Origin: Branchiostoma floridae
Lineage: Eukaryota > Chordata > Leptocardii > Amphioxiformes > Branchiostomatidae
Direction: 5' to 3'
NCBI RefSeq assembly: GCF_000003815.2
Contig: NC_049980.1
Location: 16,098,045 to 16,162,044 of the forward strand
Length of the DNA stretch: 64,000 nucleotides
A model generated the notes under the pieces. It did not search any database. It saw nothing but the letters and a program-made list of their open reading frames with translations, and was not told the DNA's origin. Below, piece by piece: positions 1-15,695 of the stretch. Every line of letters starts with the position of its first letter. Position 1 is the first letter of the stretch. A program made the translations under genes and the position numbers.

Positions 1-1937
1 TACCCAAACCGTGCATACTGTAGGGAAGACTTTGGTACCTTTCTTGTAGTATGAGATACACAACTATGACATCCAGACATACGCAGGAGACAAAGGTGTA
101 ACCCATCTGAGATAAAAGATAGATATATGCCACTAAGCAATCTAAATTACGCGTCGTATATGAAACGAGCAGGTAATAAGCATGTGCTTGGTTCCAACTT
201 CGCATGCACAGCGAGGTGCGTTGTGGGTTATATGCCAAATTTACCTGACACATAAACGAAATACATTGAAATGTGTAAAAATGATGGTCTAGACAAGACC
301 CGTTTACAAGGAAGGGACCTTCATTATTGACATATTGCCCACAAAGCCACCATGAACAGGCTTGTAAAAGTAAACTGCAGAGTTTGCCATTCCCTTCTGC
401 GTAGTACCGCATTGCCTGGCCTAAAAAGAGGTATAGATGATTGCTTGTTTACTAGTAACATGTTCTGAAGCAGTAGTGATACTAGTTATTTCCAACATCT
501 TTGTGAGGACAATCAAGAAAATCTATATGTTCAATATGTATGTTGGCATGTAGGGCATACAATCCAATTGCGGTAAATGAGCTCCCCGGGGACAGCCTGC
601 CATATTTTGCAGACTTCTCCTGCCCTGCTGCCAGCGTTAATGACACTGAGGCCACAGGGCCAATCAATTGCGTTATAGAGGTTAATTGATTCAGTTCGCC
701 AACCCACGAATCTTCTGAGCCGATAAAAGCATTTCCAATGCTCCATTTTCCTGCACACTGCAGTGTATAGTAATCTTTTTAATCCTCTTATGTTATGACT
801 CGCTAAAGTTGATTTGGGTTCAGCAACAGGACTGAATATGCGCGAAGGCCATGAATGGGCACAACATCTATGTTAATCAGCATTCAGTTTTCTGCAAGTA
901 GGATTTGCGAGGATGTGATGGATATCATATACTATAGATTATAGGAGCAGCAGCAGCGACATAAATTTGATTGGTGATTTCATGATTGGAATGTCATGCA
1001 AAATATAAAAGTATGACTGACAAGACAATGTTCGTTGTAATGTCATTATCTGTATGGAGGGTAACAAAGAAAGGTTCCATATCTACAACCTTTCCCATAA
1101 GTTTTGGTCTTATGATCTGACACTCAATTTACATGACGTAGTGGAGGTATTCAGTACTTTACTCTTAAGTAATGAGAAAGAACCTGGCTTCAGCAATTAC
1201 TCAACTCAAGGGGCTGATGGAATTGTTGATGAGGACAGGTGGCTGCTCAGCCAGGTTGGGATTAACTATATAAAAATGGTCGAGACTGTTTCAATGTGAC
1301 TTGTGACTAGAGGCGGTTGTCTGTGCCAGTTGGATGCTCGACCAGGTTTGATTAACAAAAAGGCACCACATAAGGTCCCTACGTGTTGTCACCTGCTCTG
1401 CAACCTTCACCTCTCGTTCCTGACATGTAAGGCTGCTTCATGTGTCACGAACCCCAGCCGTCACACTGTGACATATTCTAGCAATCTCCTGTATAATACA
1501 TCATGCGCACAGGCAAATGTAACGATTCTCTGGTATGAGTCTGTGTGAATGCAAACTCGCCCTATCATGTAGGGATGTATCACTACATCAGCAATCTTGT
1601 CACAGACCTTCATTCGTTTTGACCAGAAATAATAGAAAACGAATATCACTTTTTTCATTGTTTGTGTAATATGTTAACATTAGAAATCCACTATATTCAT
1701 TTCTATCATTTTGCATGCCAGGATTTCTCTCCATAGAATCAAATAGCAAATGCAGGGTAGTTGGCATGTGAAAAGCCATGCATTGTACATATAGGGCAAT
1801 ACATTAGGCATCGCAGCAATCCACAAAACATGGTAAAAGATACATAGTCTTAAGTGAAGTTTAAAAGCCTCGAAGAACGACTGTTGTTATGTAGCAAAAG
1901 ATACCATACGTTGTATCATTTAACATTATTATTAACA

Positions 1938-2142
1938 CCCCAACCCACCAGGGCGGCGACCTCGTTGCGACCGAGTGATTTGACTGAGTGCTCAACAAAT
2001 CTCATTGATAAAAACAAATATTTCTATGCCAGTCGCATTTTGTCATAGTTTTACAGTTGAAGTAAAAGGTTACACAGATACAATTTAGGATGCAGTCACT
2101 GCATTGAGGTCGCAGGTAGATCGTCATCTAGTGGAATGGGGG
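1938..2142. mobile_element. Short inverted-repeat element (GCGATCGC family), degraded
   Basis: Left end CCCCAACCCACCAGGGCGGC, right end TCGTCATCTAGTGGAATGGG. The left half aligns with the copy at 15393. Confidence 0.5.
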
Positions 2143-2644
2143 CCTTATGCCATACCATTGGTAGTATAGCAGCATCGTCTTTATCGGTTGTGACCGCAAA
2201 GCCCCTAATCATATTCCGATTTCGGTACGGTTACATGGAATCGTAAGGCGGCTATTAATCGATTATAAGATAAAATAGAACTATTTGAAGCCCAGAGTTC
2301 CGCTCTGGGAGTATCGATAGTTGTAATGAAAGTTTCACGTTGCTTTATCAAGGTTCACACTCTACCATGGGAAAACATGCATGCATATTGGGATCGATGT
2401 TGATGGATACGCCAGATGCCTAATTCAAAGCGTAATGACATTTCCGTGTTCACATAAGCCTTTAATGCCTGAGATATCGCAGGCGGAATGTGAAAGCATG
2501 TAGCGGAATTATTGGCAAAGTTGAGCTAAGCCGAAATATCATTATATCCTAAGAAGCAATGAATACTTCATCATTGTACTCGATACCTTAGACAAGGGCA
2601 CCAGCAAGTTCTACAAAACCAATAGCAACATGTGCGGCCTTGGG

Positions 2645-2873
2645 CCCCCTTTCCACCAGACGGCAATCGCTGAGCGACCCTAAAACGACCACAATTAGAT
2701 GTGTAACCCTTGGTTTCATAATTTGTATATCTCACAAAATGTGAAAACAAAACCTACAAACAACAAATACATAAACAGAATTCTTCTTTATCCGTGAAAT
2801 TCATTGGGAAAGCTGTCAAACCTTTGGTCGCCCAGTGGTAGCAGCGCAGTCGCAGCCGCTAGTGGATAGGGGG
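2645..2873. mobile_element. Short inverted-repeat element (GCGATCGC family)
   Basis: Left CCCCCTTTCCACCAGACGGC followed by AATCGCTGAGCGACC; right GTCGCAGCCGCTAGTGGATA then GGGGG. Ends pair with several mismatches. Confidence 0.5.
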
Positions 2874-5800
2874 TGTGAGCTGTCTAGCTACACACAGCAG
2901 TATGGAGTAGACACTGGTGTTTTCATGCAGAAACCATGTCGATCTCACTTCAGCTTTCATGACAGGGTCAACATAGTGGTATTAGCAACTGTGAAGTTAA
3001 AGTTGTCACGACCTCATATGAAGAAAAAAATCATGGGGAATATCTTCAATGCGTCAAAACTAACTTTCTTGAAGTCCAAAGATCTTACGAGGAACGCCAC
3101 AAATTCAGGACTTAAGATATAGAGCAATACACCACGGCGCCTTCTGACTAAAGTCTGCATGCCATTATCCCATATAAGTTATAACGTACTTATCAACTCT
3201 CCTGTCCTTCAGTAGACATGGCTCACTGCTGAGATGGTGATGGTATCAGTGGGAGGCTTAAGAGCTCTTCTTGTCTTCAATTCCTGTATACATGTATCGA
3301 GGTAATGCCATAGGTATCGACAGTAATTTATTAAGCGTAGTATGAAACAATATTTCATATGCTGACAATTCTAGTTTTGCATCCTTGATCCTGGACATGC
3401 TATGGTCTTGTATTTTTGGTGGCAGATAGCTTTGGATGTAATGAAGAAGTGGTGTAGGTTTGGGTCTTAAGCTTCTCCGTTAAGGTACAGAAAGGCAAAT
3501 ATTTAACAACGTAACGTCACCGTCACTTTTGTATCATGTAATGGGTGACGTGAATGACTCGCTAGGTGTCGCACAGTCTGATACTTTATGAATGAATATG
3601 TGTCATATATTGGTAGTCATTGGTCTGTTTTTTTTTAATGGATTAAATGGAGTATTTTTGTGCACCTGGATCCCACGACTCCAGTAAGCGTCTAACAGTA
3701 CAAAAGAGTTGACTTTGATCGGAATCCGTAAATCACTTTCACAGCTGCAGATTGCCTGCACTCAGAAATATAACAAAGCTCTTATCGTGACAGCTTTATA
3801 TCAGACTAGAATTCGCAACAATGAAGTAAAGTGCTTCAATGGAAATCCCCGAGGGCGAGATATGTCAGGCTTTTATGTCTCTGTACACTGGCATGCTTTG
3901 GACAAAGCATTATCTCGAAGGAAAATAGTCTGCATTCGGAGTTTGTTGGTTGAAAGCTATCACTGCTGTGCAGAATACATATGATCTGATTGCGCCGTCT
4001 CCAAGAGCCAGTCTCCTACAGAATGATGGAACAGCCGAGAACATCTAAAGAATAGGTCTCTGCTGATCACTCTGTCTTCGGGTTTATAAGTCGCCAGACA
4101 AATTTGGCCCTGGGCGATCAAACTCTTAGAACAGTGGGACCGAAACGAGTATTTGTGAAGCATAATTTGAAATAACACGTTAAGTAATGTATGACCAAAT
4201 ACGTTTTCCGACAGGCCGGTGGCGCTAATACACGAAGCAGCCTTCGTGCTGTTTCTAAATATTTTCTTCATCTGGAAACGAACCTAACAGTAGACTTTCT
4301 CTCATTGTGAAATATTCTACACTTTACTTTATGTCTCACAATCTGTTGAGAAAGCAAATGATCTATCCCATCGTAGATTACAGAGAACGATGTATTATAT
4401 ATCTTAGATGGCGCCAGCTTCCTTAAAGTATTTGTGGTGAGTTTTGCAAACATGTCCTCCTAAGATCTAATTTGGACGTGTACAAAATTGGAGAATACTT
4501 GTTTCGCAATCCAGGCTACTTGGAGCCTCTCCTGTGCTGTACTTTACTCCAGACAAATGGGAATCTCCTGCTTCCCGCTCCATTATACAACAACGTCGGC
4601 GGTAGGCTGAGATTAGCCTTATTGGGAACGGATGGATACGTAGATAAGATATGTTGAACTAATGAATCGGACGGATTCATCAGACGACGCTGCCGGATAG
4701 GGCCTCCACTGACAATCCCTTATTGACCACCGCCGTCTCCTCAGCACCAGACAAGCTGGAGATCGGAGAGCGTGCTGCGGAAACACCCGGCCGGGAGGAC
4801 GCCATCTATCAAGATCTAGGAAGACAGTCCAATACGCCGTCTATTACAAGATGCGGATTATGGAGTGGTCAAGTTCTTTATCCCATTGCGTGCCGCCGGC
4901 TATTCTTACATAATGGATCGACTGCCACGTCCACGGTAATACTTAATTTGCCACACTTCAGGCACAAGGAGAATACACGCGAGGGGAGGTATAGGAGTTA
5001 ACGTCATAACGTATCAGTAAGAACTGCGCTCAGAGCTGCGCTCAGACTGTCTACGAATGAATATTGCTGGCGATGCAACCATCAGTACCTGTGTGATACT
5101 TTTGACTCGCAACTCTCCACCTTTCAACGCTGAATAAGGCAAACGTCACTTATTACACTTCACGAGTATGACCTGGCGGGCCATGGCTGCAACGTTAGGG
5201 TATGTATTTGGTCATTTTATGTATGTAGTATGTTACAAAGGGTCGTACTCTATTCAAATCGTAGCATCTTAGCGACGATTGTTTGAAAGCAGTGTTCTTG
5301 TAGTTTGTGCATTAAACTTGTTTGTTTGTATTGTCTGCCGGGTAAACCCGCGCCCCGAGGTGTAATACACCGGCTTTGTACTGAACAGGACGAGCTGCAT
5401 ATATATGATGTATATTTGACCCAATATGTCCAGTGGATTCTTTTACGTCATAGAGGCGTGGCTATAGATCTCCTTAAAGACGGGACCTCCATTTAACGCC
5501 CCGTCCTAGGGACTGCCCTAATCGAATGTAGGTGCTCCTTTCACTTAGTGAAGTGAGGGAATTCGTGTAAAATGCCTTCACCAAGGGCACATGTCGACTC
5601 TCGGTCCTGGGGCAAATGAACACCCTTACTTTTCTTTATGCCAAGATGACACCACCTTGTACCTTATGTTTATTTCTGTATTCGTTCACTAATCACCAGA
5701 TTGCTTTTTTAATAAATGTCAAATTGAAATGAGGGGGATTTGATGAATTGAATAATGTGGAACTACATCAAGCAGAAAGAAAGAGGTGACACGACAAAGA

Positions 5801-6576
5801 TTGAATGTTTTCCCGCTTGAGGAACAGACATAGGTATGGGCATGACGCCACTGCTTCTACAAACAACACAATGAACACATTAATAAAAAAATTATTGTTC
5901 ATCAATTATAACATAAGAGGTCTCGTTTCAATTGCTCTTTTTTAGCTATTCCATAAGGAAAACGAGATTTACGTTATCTGCGATTTAGGGAAGGCAGATC
6001 ATGCAAGATAACGTTTGCAAAATAGATGTACGTACATGATGTGCAGATCAATATCTACCATCTTAGCTATGTTGGTGTAGATAAACAAGGTCTAATAGTT
6101 TTGTCTGTCCAAAAGCAATCAATTGAACCATTCCAGCTGTAGGTTCAAGATTGGCTTGGTCTATCATGTAATAGCAAGCGCACATTACGGGAACGTGGGA
6201 TCAATATGCTAGTTGTAGTAGCACTCAAATAGATATCATCCTGATGCTTTTTTTTTCTGAAGCCCCTGTCACACTTATCCGTCGATGGCCTCCCAACCTT
6301 CTCCAGACCATGGTCATCTGTGGTTTGGAGTTGGTCTATTAGTCTCTAATCTTTGTCTGCGTCAGTCATCTATGACTGATCGGGAAAGTCATAATCTGCT
6401 AGGAGCTGGAACTAGAACTGGAGCTAGTACAGGAGGATCCCCAGACTACTCCAAACCCACTGCTGACCTCGGTTGGTGAATGGTCGGGAGTAAAGTTGTG
6501 GGAAGATCCTGAATGCGTGACGGGCTTTAACGGACATTTTCTGATGCATAAATTCAAATCAGCCTATGTACAAACT

Positions 6577-6674
6577 GACCTTCTAGGCAAGGTGGTCCTT
6601 AACCTTAACCCACGTGACTTTAGACCAAACTACCAATGGTCTTTAAGGTCAAGGAACGCCTTGCCTAAAAGGTC
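6577..6674. repeat. 98-nt snap-back palindrome
   Basis: Arms GACCTTCTAGGCAAGGTGGT.. and ..AAGGAACGCCTTGCCTAAAA pair over about 30 bases with few mismatches; an inner AGACCA/TGGTCT pair continues the stem. Likely a transposon end pair or fold-back remnant. Confidence 0.6.
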
Positions 6675-9600
6675 CATCATCTAGCTTTAGTTGTACCAAT
6701 TTAGTTCAAAGGTCGTTCTTCCCCCTCGATTACTGAATTATCATTCATGACATTCCGAGGCATACTGTAGCATATGGTATCTGAAATAGAATCTCGCCTC
6801 GTTATTGAAAACGTCAGCTCGCTTCCAAATTAATGGATACATTTAGTACATAAGAAGAGACGTATCCACCCGGGACAGACAAGGGCGTCCTAAGCAATAC
6901 TCCTGGTAACAACGTCCTTGTTAAAACCTAGAGTGGATGATGGCGTTATCCAAAAAGATACAGCATCCCCGATGATGCAGGTAAGCCAGTCATTTAAACC
7001 CGAGGGAAATCAAATCTTTATTAGATAAGGTAATCACCTTTCCAAAGTCGAGATGTATAAATTGCCACTGAAGGTTAAAGCAAGTACAACGCCAATCGTG
7101 CCGAATCGAGTTCACACAGACTGCGCCGCGCCTCTTCTAAAGGTCTTCGGAATACATGGTAGACCTTAGCAACTTACTTTTTTTGCATTTCTTTCAAACA
7201 ATAGGTTATATATTTGACACAATCGTGTTACGATTGTAGCACTCGATATTTCTGATGCTTCACCACATCTGATACACCCCACACAGCATCTGCTTCTCTC
7301 ATGAGTGTATCAAACATCTTCACTCCTCTGTGTGATAGGGAGGTGCATGTGTGCTTCGTTCATCAACCGTTTTTACGGTCCGGTAATCGTCACCTGCCTC
7401 CTACTCTGTTACGGGATCATTTCGAGACTGCAGGTGATCCTCTACACACACGATGTACTTTATTGGACATGGAGGACCCTGATGTGGTTGAGGCAACGCA
7501 CTGCGATAGACCCGTCAATAATCTCTGCCCGAGGATGGTGTGTTCGCCATATAACTGAACTTAGATCAGAGCGTTCATGAAGTATGATGGGTTTTGTGCA
7601 CAATCAGGTGTAGCCTCGGTTTTTCCCTCATGTCAAGGTCTGGCTGCAGAATGAATAGTAATGTACTTAAGCCTGAACGATTCTGAGATATGTTACATCT
7701 CCGTCAGGCGTTTGTTGATCAGGATACAATGGCGTGTGGGACTCTGACCATCAATTACAATTCAGCACATCATACAGGTGCAGTCCACTTCAATTATGAT
7801 GTATTTATCGCAGGAACCGCTCTTTTGAAAGTGAGAACCCTCATACACCCTCGTGCTCACGTGCCATTACGCGTGAAGTTGCACAGATAGAAAGATTTAT
7901 GACATCACCCCAGCTCTCTTTTGGTGAGCCTAACTTCTATAGTACCGCCTTGTATGATTCATCGAGGTGGATTCTGTTCTGGATGACTACCGCTCTGTAG
8001 TAATAACAATGCACTGATGGAAATGGAAGACCATTTCTGATACCGTGGTAAGAGATTTTCATTCTTCTTCCCTGAATGTAGTCTTCAAGCTTTGCGCTTG
8101 TGACAAGTCAAAGACCTGCCGCCCAAGGCTATTCATTGCTCTATGTTATTTCAATTGTCTCACCTAACATGGATCCGTTCCACTGCATGCGTTCTGCATT
8201 CCAAGGCAAGGCTAGGGTTCACTATCGACTAATGGGGAAATGACTTTTCTTAAAACGCAGCAGTCAAACTCAACAAACAATGAAACCATCCTTGAACGGA
8301 GGAATAGATTTTAGACAATCCCAAATTTTGGGAGGACCTACTCACGTGACAATGCCTGGTGCTCGTTCCATGAATACTTTTTTTCTGCATCAAAATACAA
8401 AATAAGGAAAGAAAAGTTGAATGATAAAAACACTGTGGGAGAGAGAGAGAGAAGCAAAAAAGACTTATACAGACCCTTCTCATTGAAATATAACAAATTT
8501 TACTCACCATTCTACTGAATTCGAAATAATGGACATAGGGAGCAAATGATAACAAATTATAGATAAATAACAATTTAATGAAATCACAATCGTAATGGGT
8601 TTGATACTTAAGGAAGGGAAACACACACGCTCTCTATATGCATGTATTTGCATATATACATGTATATAGCTGGTATAACCGCCCTTTGGCGTAACACATC
8701 ATCTTAGCAGGCACGTGGCACGGTAGCAGCTGGTTCTATTACACTTAACGACTTAAAAAATTTAAAACCAGTGTGCCCTTATGTATAGAGGCATACTCAA
8801 AACCACTTTATACTCATAGACTTCAGCATAAAGGTCCATACGTTAATGGGATTCTGCCGATCCAAAGTAGGCTTGAGACCGCTTGAAACATCCCAGCACT
8901 CCTCTCATCAGCTCGTACAACCTGCGGTAGAAAGTTGCCATGCCGCACCTGCTTGTTGAGCCCCCATTCAACTACACACGGCATAGTTGGATTTGTGTGA
9001 TCCGTGACTTCATGGTTAGAATACTATTCAAAATGCATAAGTATTGACCGAAAAGACAACAAAAGACACAAAGTGTTAGAAAATTAGTTTTTATCTATGA
9101 AATTTGTCGAGCGCTCAGTCGAACCTCGCGGACTAGAGGCCCTGGTGTTGGAATGTATAGCTCACCGAATCTCTACCATTATCATTGTCTTCATATAAAT
9201 CCTAATTCTTCTGGAATTTTATTGTATATCTCTGTCATGATACATGGAAGTACGTCTAATCTTGTATCCTGATAGACTAGTAATGTTTCCAATTCTGTTA
9301 TTGAACGCATGTCGATAATGAGCTTTGAGAGGCATTCGTCGCTTTGGGGACTTGCAGTCGACTTACAGGAAATGAGTTATACTACATCAGAGACAACTTA
9401 AATTGATTTTTCCTCTGTCCTCAATAACTAGAAATCTGGCTCAATTCCATTTATGACAGTAACATAGCCCTTACGTATCATTCAAAGCAAAGAGTGACGG
9501 TAAAACTTGCATATACAATTTTCTGAACAATACGTCACTTTGCGAACTTCGCCCGGTGTAGAAATAACCAATAATTGCGAGGCTTCCAAACTCCACCAGG

Positions 9601-12600
9601 GACGATATCAGACGTTTCACCTTCATTCTTTGACATAGAGAATGTTAGTATATCCAGCTTAAGTCAGACTATTTTGCTGCTAACGCAATGATTTATTAGC
9701 AGTAGTAGGAAAGCCGTCGTGGCTCATTTCTGACGGCTTTTACTGACACAGGTAATTCCTCTATAAATAAAACTGCGTGCAATGAGATTTTGTTGCAGAC
9801 GGAAGGCAAAGGGCGTGGATTTTTATGACAACACCACGAGTTCTAACGAGTTGCAATTAGTTTTAACTGTGCTCTATTCTCTGTTCGTCTAGTTGAAGGC
9901 AGAACAACCCCTAGGCAAAAGTACATTAGCTCGTTTCGTAACATTACATTACGTGTATGTATGTCTGTCAAGCCCCAATGGTTCTTATGCCTTGCTGCTC
10001 CATGTCACTAATAGTAAACCGAAGTCCGCGCGGCCCGTCCACTGACCAACCCATTAGTCCCTGCAGCTGCTGGCAAGAGATTGTGTAACACAAGTTTCCA
10101 CTACATACATTTGGGTAGATTTGCAATAAACCACTAACTTTTGATTAATTAATTCATTTATTAATTCATTCATCCCATACAGACGTTCTTCGTCTTCAAT
10201 ATCTTGATCACAGTAAGTTTCAAGTAGCTCGAAGATTCGTTGCACTGTGACCAAATCTTTTATAAGCGGTCGTTGATATCACTGTTGTTCGTTCTAACTC
10301 GGGATCTTTCTTACGTTTCCATTTATAACATGGAGATTCCATGGCAACGCAAATGTGCTTCCCAATACTTGAAATAATATCAAGAAAACATAGTACCTTA
10401 ACATTCCAAAGTGCCGTAAAGCTAGTTACCTGGTACTTACGATAATAAAGATAACAATTTTACCTAAACGGTCTTAAATATTAAAGTGGTAAATCAAAAG
10501 TGATAGGCTGGAAATACCAATTGGAATCATTTTCACAGACGATTTGCATTGAATGAAGATGTGATCGGTTTGGCGGCTACCGTACATGTGTATCAGCACA
10601 GGATTGGCGCTGACGCCACCAGGTCTGCTACTGTCTGTCTCAAGGAATCATCAAAGTCAATCAAATGCTGGCTAACGAAGATATCAATTAATAATCGAGT
10701 CAAACGTCCAGAGGATTTATTCTACTTATATAATGTTCAAAGAAGCATATTCTGCTATTCAAACTCCATATTCAATACGGAGATTCTTTTCTTTTCCGTT
10801 CAATATTTTTTTCCCCAGCTACTCGCGGAAGGCAATACGAATGGAAAGGAAATTAAGTTTATCTAAAGACAAAGCAAGGTTAACGTTGCTTCTGGATGTT
10901 TTGAGTGACATCCATCACTCTTCTTAAGTGTCACTAGCATGAACTGATAGAACAAATTAATGCAAATACGAAACGTACCCTATTTTATTGTAGGGTTGTT
11001 TTTGTCCTGAAATATTGTTAATCTAAATGTCTAACCTGCATAAACGTAGAAAGAGCATTCAGTATTACAACATTACCAACAAAACAAGGCTTACCATCGA
11101 AAACAGGTCATTAACACGAACTTAATACATCGGATGATAAATTTGTACTTCATCCAAAATTGAATTTAATTTGCCCCGAAGAAACGCTATCTGTTTGTAC
11201 ACTACCTGCCCGCCTCAGGCGTGAAACGTACATCTATATGTGCCCTTTCACTCCCGGAATCTAATTTCTGAGGATCCCTCTTCTCAATCCTTTGATACAT
11301 AAGGGATCATTGTACCTGTCACTGTAGCAGATCCGCCAGACATAACATTTTGTTGCACCTTGTCGGTAGTGTCTGATGAACCAATTCGTTATATTCTATC
11401 TCAACTAAGGAATGGTAGGGATGAGGTATGGATGCATAATAATTCAGTGAAAAACGTGTTGTCAAAGAAAGATTTGCATTTAACTCCCACTCCACGGGGT
11501 ACGTGCCGGCCACGCTGCGACCTAAGATTAGACGCTTAAGGAATTTCATAGATGAAAACGAAACTTTTTACGCTTTGTGTGTTTTGTCGTCTTTTCAGTT
11601 ATATTTTGCATGATATTCCAATAACAGTGTTATGGATTACACAAGTCGCCGTCAAGTGGAATGGGGGCCTTACTAAAAGATCATGTGCATTGCTCACATA
11701 TTGTTGCATGGCAGTTGCTTTCACCATTACAAGGTACGTTTTCTATGAAATCACCGGCAGGGGTCTCGCGACGGAATGATATGACGGCAGACCATTTTCT
11801 TGGCTGTGTTTTCTTTATGTGCAACATTGCAAATAGCGTTAGGGTTCTGACCTCCTGGGGTGGATGAGAAGGTCATGATGTTCAAAGGAAGATACATAGC
11901 TATAGGCCATCCATGTTGCTACCGGGTGTACAGCATGTACACTGAGAGGAAGCCATGTGTCCCACATCAGTTTGCTTTCAGCTTGTGCATCTTTTCGTTT
12001 CAGTGCCCTAGATAATGTACCGTGGTGTTGTAGTAGTGCCAAATAACTACGCAAGATAACAGTTGCCCAAGCAACTTGATAAAATTCGGAAACGGTCAGA
12101 CGTTTCAGACAGAATATGCTGTCTTTCGTGGGTGACTAAGCGATGATATGGATTTGCAAGGTTTTTAACCCAAACCCTGAACTGATATGTGTTTTAGGTG
12201 TACCAGTTACCAACAGAAGCCCGTAAGTCCAATGGGTGTCTGAAAAACTCACTGAAAGAAAATAACGTACAACGTTAACATTGCTTCTCCTATGCCATTT
12301 CATGGCCATGTCATGAATCATGAATCATTTTGTGCTTAGAATCATGGGTAATTTCTAAGAGGATTTCTCAGAATAAGATGTAACTCAAATTGCCAAGACA
12401 GAACTTGGAGAAATGTTCTAAGTGCACTTATGATTTGCAATAAAACAAACTGAGATAGATTAAATAAGTAAACAAAGTTTTATCATTTCCTGACTGCGCG
12501 CTCTGACCAATTGTTGGTTGCAGCTAGGGCGCCATCTAGTGGCGCTTAGCCGTCTAGTAGGAACCTTATCAGGATACAACATTGTCTTGGGTCTCACTAA

Positions 12601-15392
12601 AATCGCTTAGACTTGTCATCACCTCATCAATTCAGAGCTTTGGTTTAAAACGTGGTAGATCCACATTCCCATTTAGGAAGACAACGGATTCTGTCTGAAA
12701 TGTTTGATTGTTTCAAAATTTTCTCCAGTTGTTTCAGTAACTGTTACCTTGCAAATCTTGATACCTGGATGTCTATCCCTCGTCGATATGGACGCAGAGT
12801 ATTCATTAACACGTTTAGAAGGATGCACTGCAATCAAAGAATAAGAAAAGTAATTTCTTCACTGTCTGTGAGGTGGTTTCGCCTAGCATTATTGACAGAA
12901 AGACCTAAAATGATGGCCTTCAGGTGTTCTGATGGCATACAGATCATCTTCCACGATCCTGGCGGCAAAGCAGGAAACCGCAGTTCTCCTGAGAGAGCCG
13001 TCTGGCTGAGGGGATTCGGAACATCAAAAGCTACAGAATATTTCAAACTTTTGTGACGTCAAATCTCCTGCTTTCTCATCGTGAGGAGCCCTAGGTAATC
13101 ATTAGTTATTGATAGAAACAGGATCCCTTCTGACAATTAGATTAGTACAATGATATTTTTAACTTGTTACCGCTAATCCTATGTGACATCTATACAAGTC
13201 ATGATAGAAGACCTGATTATCCCGGACTTATACACGCTCGGAAAAGTTGACGAAAATTGATGACAGTCTTAAATGTCAAACTTTTGACATCGTCTTCTTG
13301 AATAGATCAGTAACAACGTACAGTTAGGTTTAATATCATTGCCGCTATAATCCATTATTGAAATAGCGTTACATCCAAATGCTGACAACGTGCTTTTGGA
13401 ATCCATAATCGCACTTCCGTCAACGGCGTAATTTGTACACTGAATTGATTTTAAAAATCATCTACCTAAGGGAAGTGCACGTGGCTACTTAATCACATCT
13501 TTAAGTGCCTCACACATTCCGCATGCCTTCATTACAATGAAGCATCGCATTCTTTAGACTTTATCGGCTGTCTGTCACCAGATAGCTGCCTGGAAACAGA
13601 AGCACTTGTGAATACCAATGTTGCCAACAAGATCTGTTTCTGAAGACGACTTCTTTTTATTGAATCCCATTTCCAACAGAGGCTGCGACCGCTGAACGAT
13701 CAAGATTTCCAAGATTTCACCAATCGGTCTTGTATCATATTCCAACCAAAGATCACGCATACACATGTACAAATCTAGTTTGGGTTGCTGTACTGTCGCT
13801 CAGCAATCGCCGTCTACTGGAATGGGCGCCATACACAATGATGGTATTTTCGTTTGGCCTGCAATAGCGCCACTATAAAATGACCCGTTTTAACCTGAAA
13901 GGCTTAAGAAACGAAATAGAAAGACATTAAAGGATCATTTAAGAAGACATTCCGGCAGTAGCACACCAGACATGCGGAAATATGGGATATATTAAGTGCC
14001 TCATTGTCTCCTCTAAATGGCGTTTCCACGTTCGCAGGAATCCAATAATCCCCTACGTCTCATTGCCTGTTTCTGCAGGATATGCTTTTGTGATCGTTAG
14101 TAAATCCAAACACGCTACCAATCTCTGTACATGCTGATATTTCCTGAGCAATAACAGTCTACCCGTTCGTGCACACGCACTCGATATTGTAAGAATACAC
14201 AGAGAGAGAACAGAGCACACAATTCTACAGTTCCGTAAGGCCTTATGTTCCTTTGCCGGTGATGGCTGAGCGACCGTACAATTACTACAAATACATCGAC
14301 CAAAATTGAACCATCGTTTTAAAAATGGAATGTGATGCAAGATGTCAATGTCTGATTTAGAAGTCAACTCAACAAACAAAATCAAAAATAAAGTCGTTCT
14401 TGAACAAATCTTGATTCGCTCAGCCGCTGCTCGCTGTCGCAGTCCCAGTGGAAAGGTAGTGTAAACGCTCGTCAGACGCTGCATGGTGTACAATCTGGCT
14501 TCAATAATTACGCCAATAATGTAGTCCTTGAAAGAGTGTTCTGGAGAGATTGCTTGAGAAAAGTCGTGAAAACATGCCAGTAAAACTCCCCCTATTTTAT
14601 CTGAAGAGCTCCTGCGGTGCTAATATTCTCCATTCGTAAAACCGTTCCATCTCCATGGGATTTATGTATGTCCTGACCTTTGAAAAATTACCATCTCATA
14701 TTCCTTTGACTCACATAACAGTCAAAGTAAAGTCAGACGATTTTCCGATGGGCGCGGTCATATTAGGTATTCTATGGTACGTCTGCCCCATATCCACTCA
14801 TCCCTGCCTCCATCGTACTGTCTGCATGGCTTTAAAGGAAAGTTATAACCATAATGCAGCCCATGAGCTGCCCTGAGTCCGTCCTATTGGTGCCATGTTG
14901 GTGTGAGGAATGCTGGGGTGATGTTTACAGCCTGACCTGACGATTCTATCTCATCACCATAAAACAAACTTGGAAGGGCCATCTTTTGGCTGGGGATATC
15001 ACGAAGTAAAGTTCGCTATCTTTCCTTGTGCCATAGCTAATACATATTCGCGCCCGGTTTCAACAACTATTTGCAATTCGGTTTCGTTTGTACAAGATCA
15101 TTTGGACATGATTTGAAATTCAGATATCACAGAAGTGCTTTCAGATTACCAGTGAAACGTAGTGACACTTGTAATGTTAAGAGTTTGATTTTATCTTCAT
15201 CTGTCAAAGACCATTTGGACAAGGTACAATATAGTAATGCGTAGATAAGACAGGCATGCATTCTGCAGATACCAATGAAAACGAGGTGACAAAATATGTT
15301 TGCTTGACGTTATCTCAAGTTTCGTTCCTGGTGCCGTGACTTAACCTTTATCTTACCTAGGCCAGTGAGGAGTAGATTTGGTACAGTTACAT

Positions 15393-15695
15393 CCCCATTC
15401 CGCTAGGACGGCGGCCTCGCTGAGGCCGAGCGATTTGACAGAGCGCTCAACGAATCTGATAGATACTTGTGTAGGGGTTCCATTTTCGAAATTTACCATC
15501 GTTTTCTAAGATCTTCTAAGGATTTTCGGTTTTGCTGTTCACAGACACAGATACACAAACACACCGGAGGAAAAACGGACCTTCTTCTGCTTTGCGTGTT
15601 GGGTTGTATTAGTCAAACTTAAACATTTTCGTGATATCAATCGTGAAATCAAGGGTTATGCAAATTAAGCGCGATCGCCGTCTAGTGGAATGAGG
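15393..15695. mobile_element. Short inverted-repeat element (GCGATCGC family)
   Basis: Left end CCCCATTCCGCTAGGACGGC; right end GCGATCGCCGTCTAGTGGAA then TGAGG. The two are degenerate inverted copies. The inner left part (GAGCGATTTGACAGAGCGCT) also matches 1938-2142. Confidence 0.55.

Noticed and set aside
12652-13056. 134-codon plus-strand frame, with an overlapping 70-codon minus frame
   Set aside because: No recognisable domain, splice signals or repeats; could be chance in a gene desert.
14053-14493. 146-codon minus-strand frame as a gene
   Set aside because: No motif, Leu/Cys-rich accidental composition, and it covers a degraded inverted-repeat element (14243-14457).
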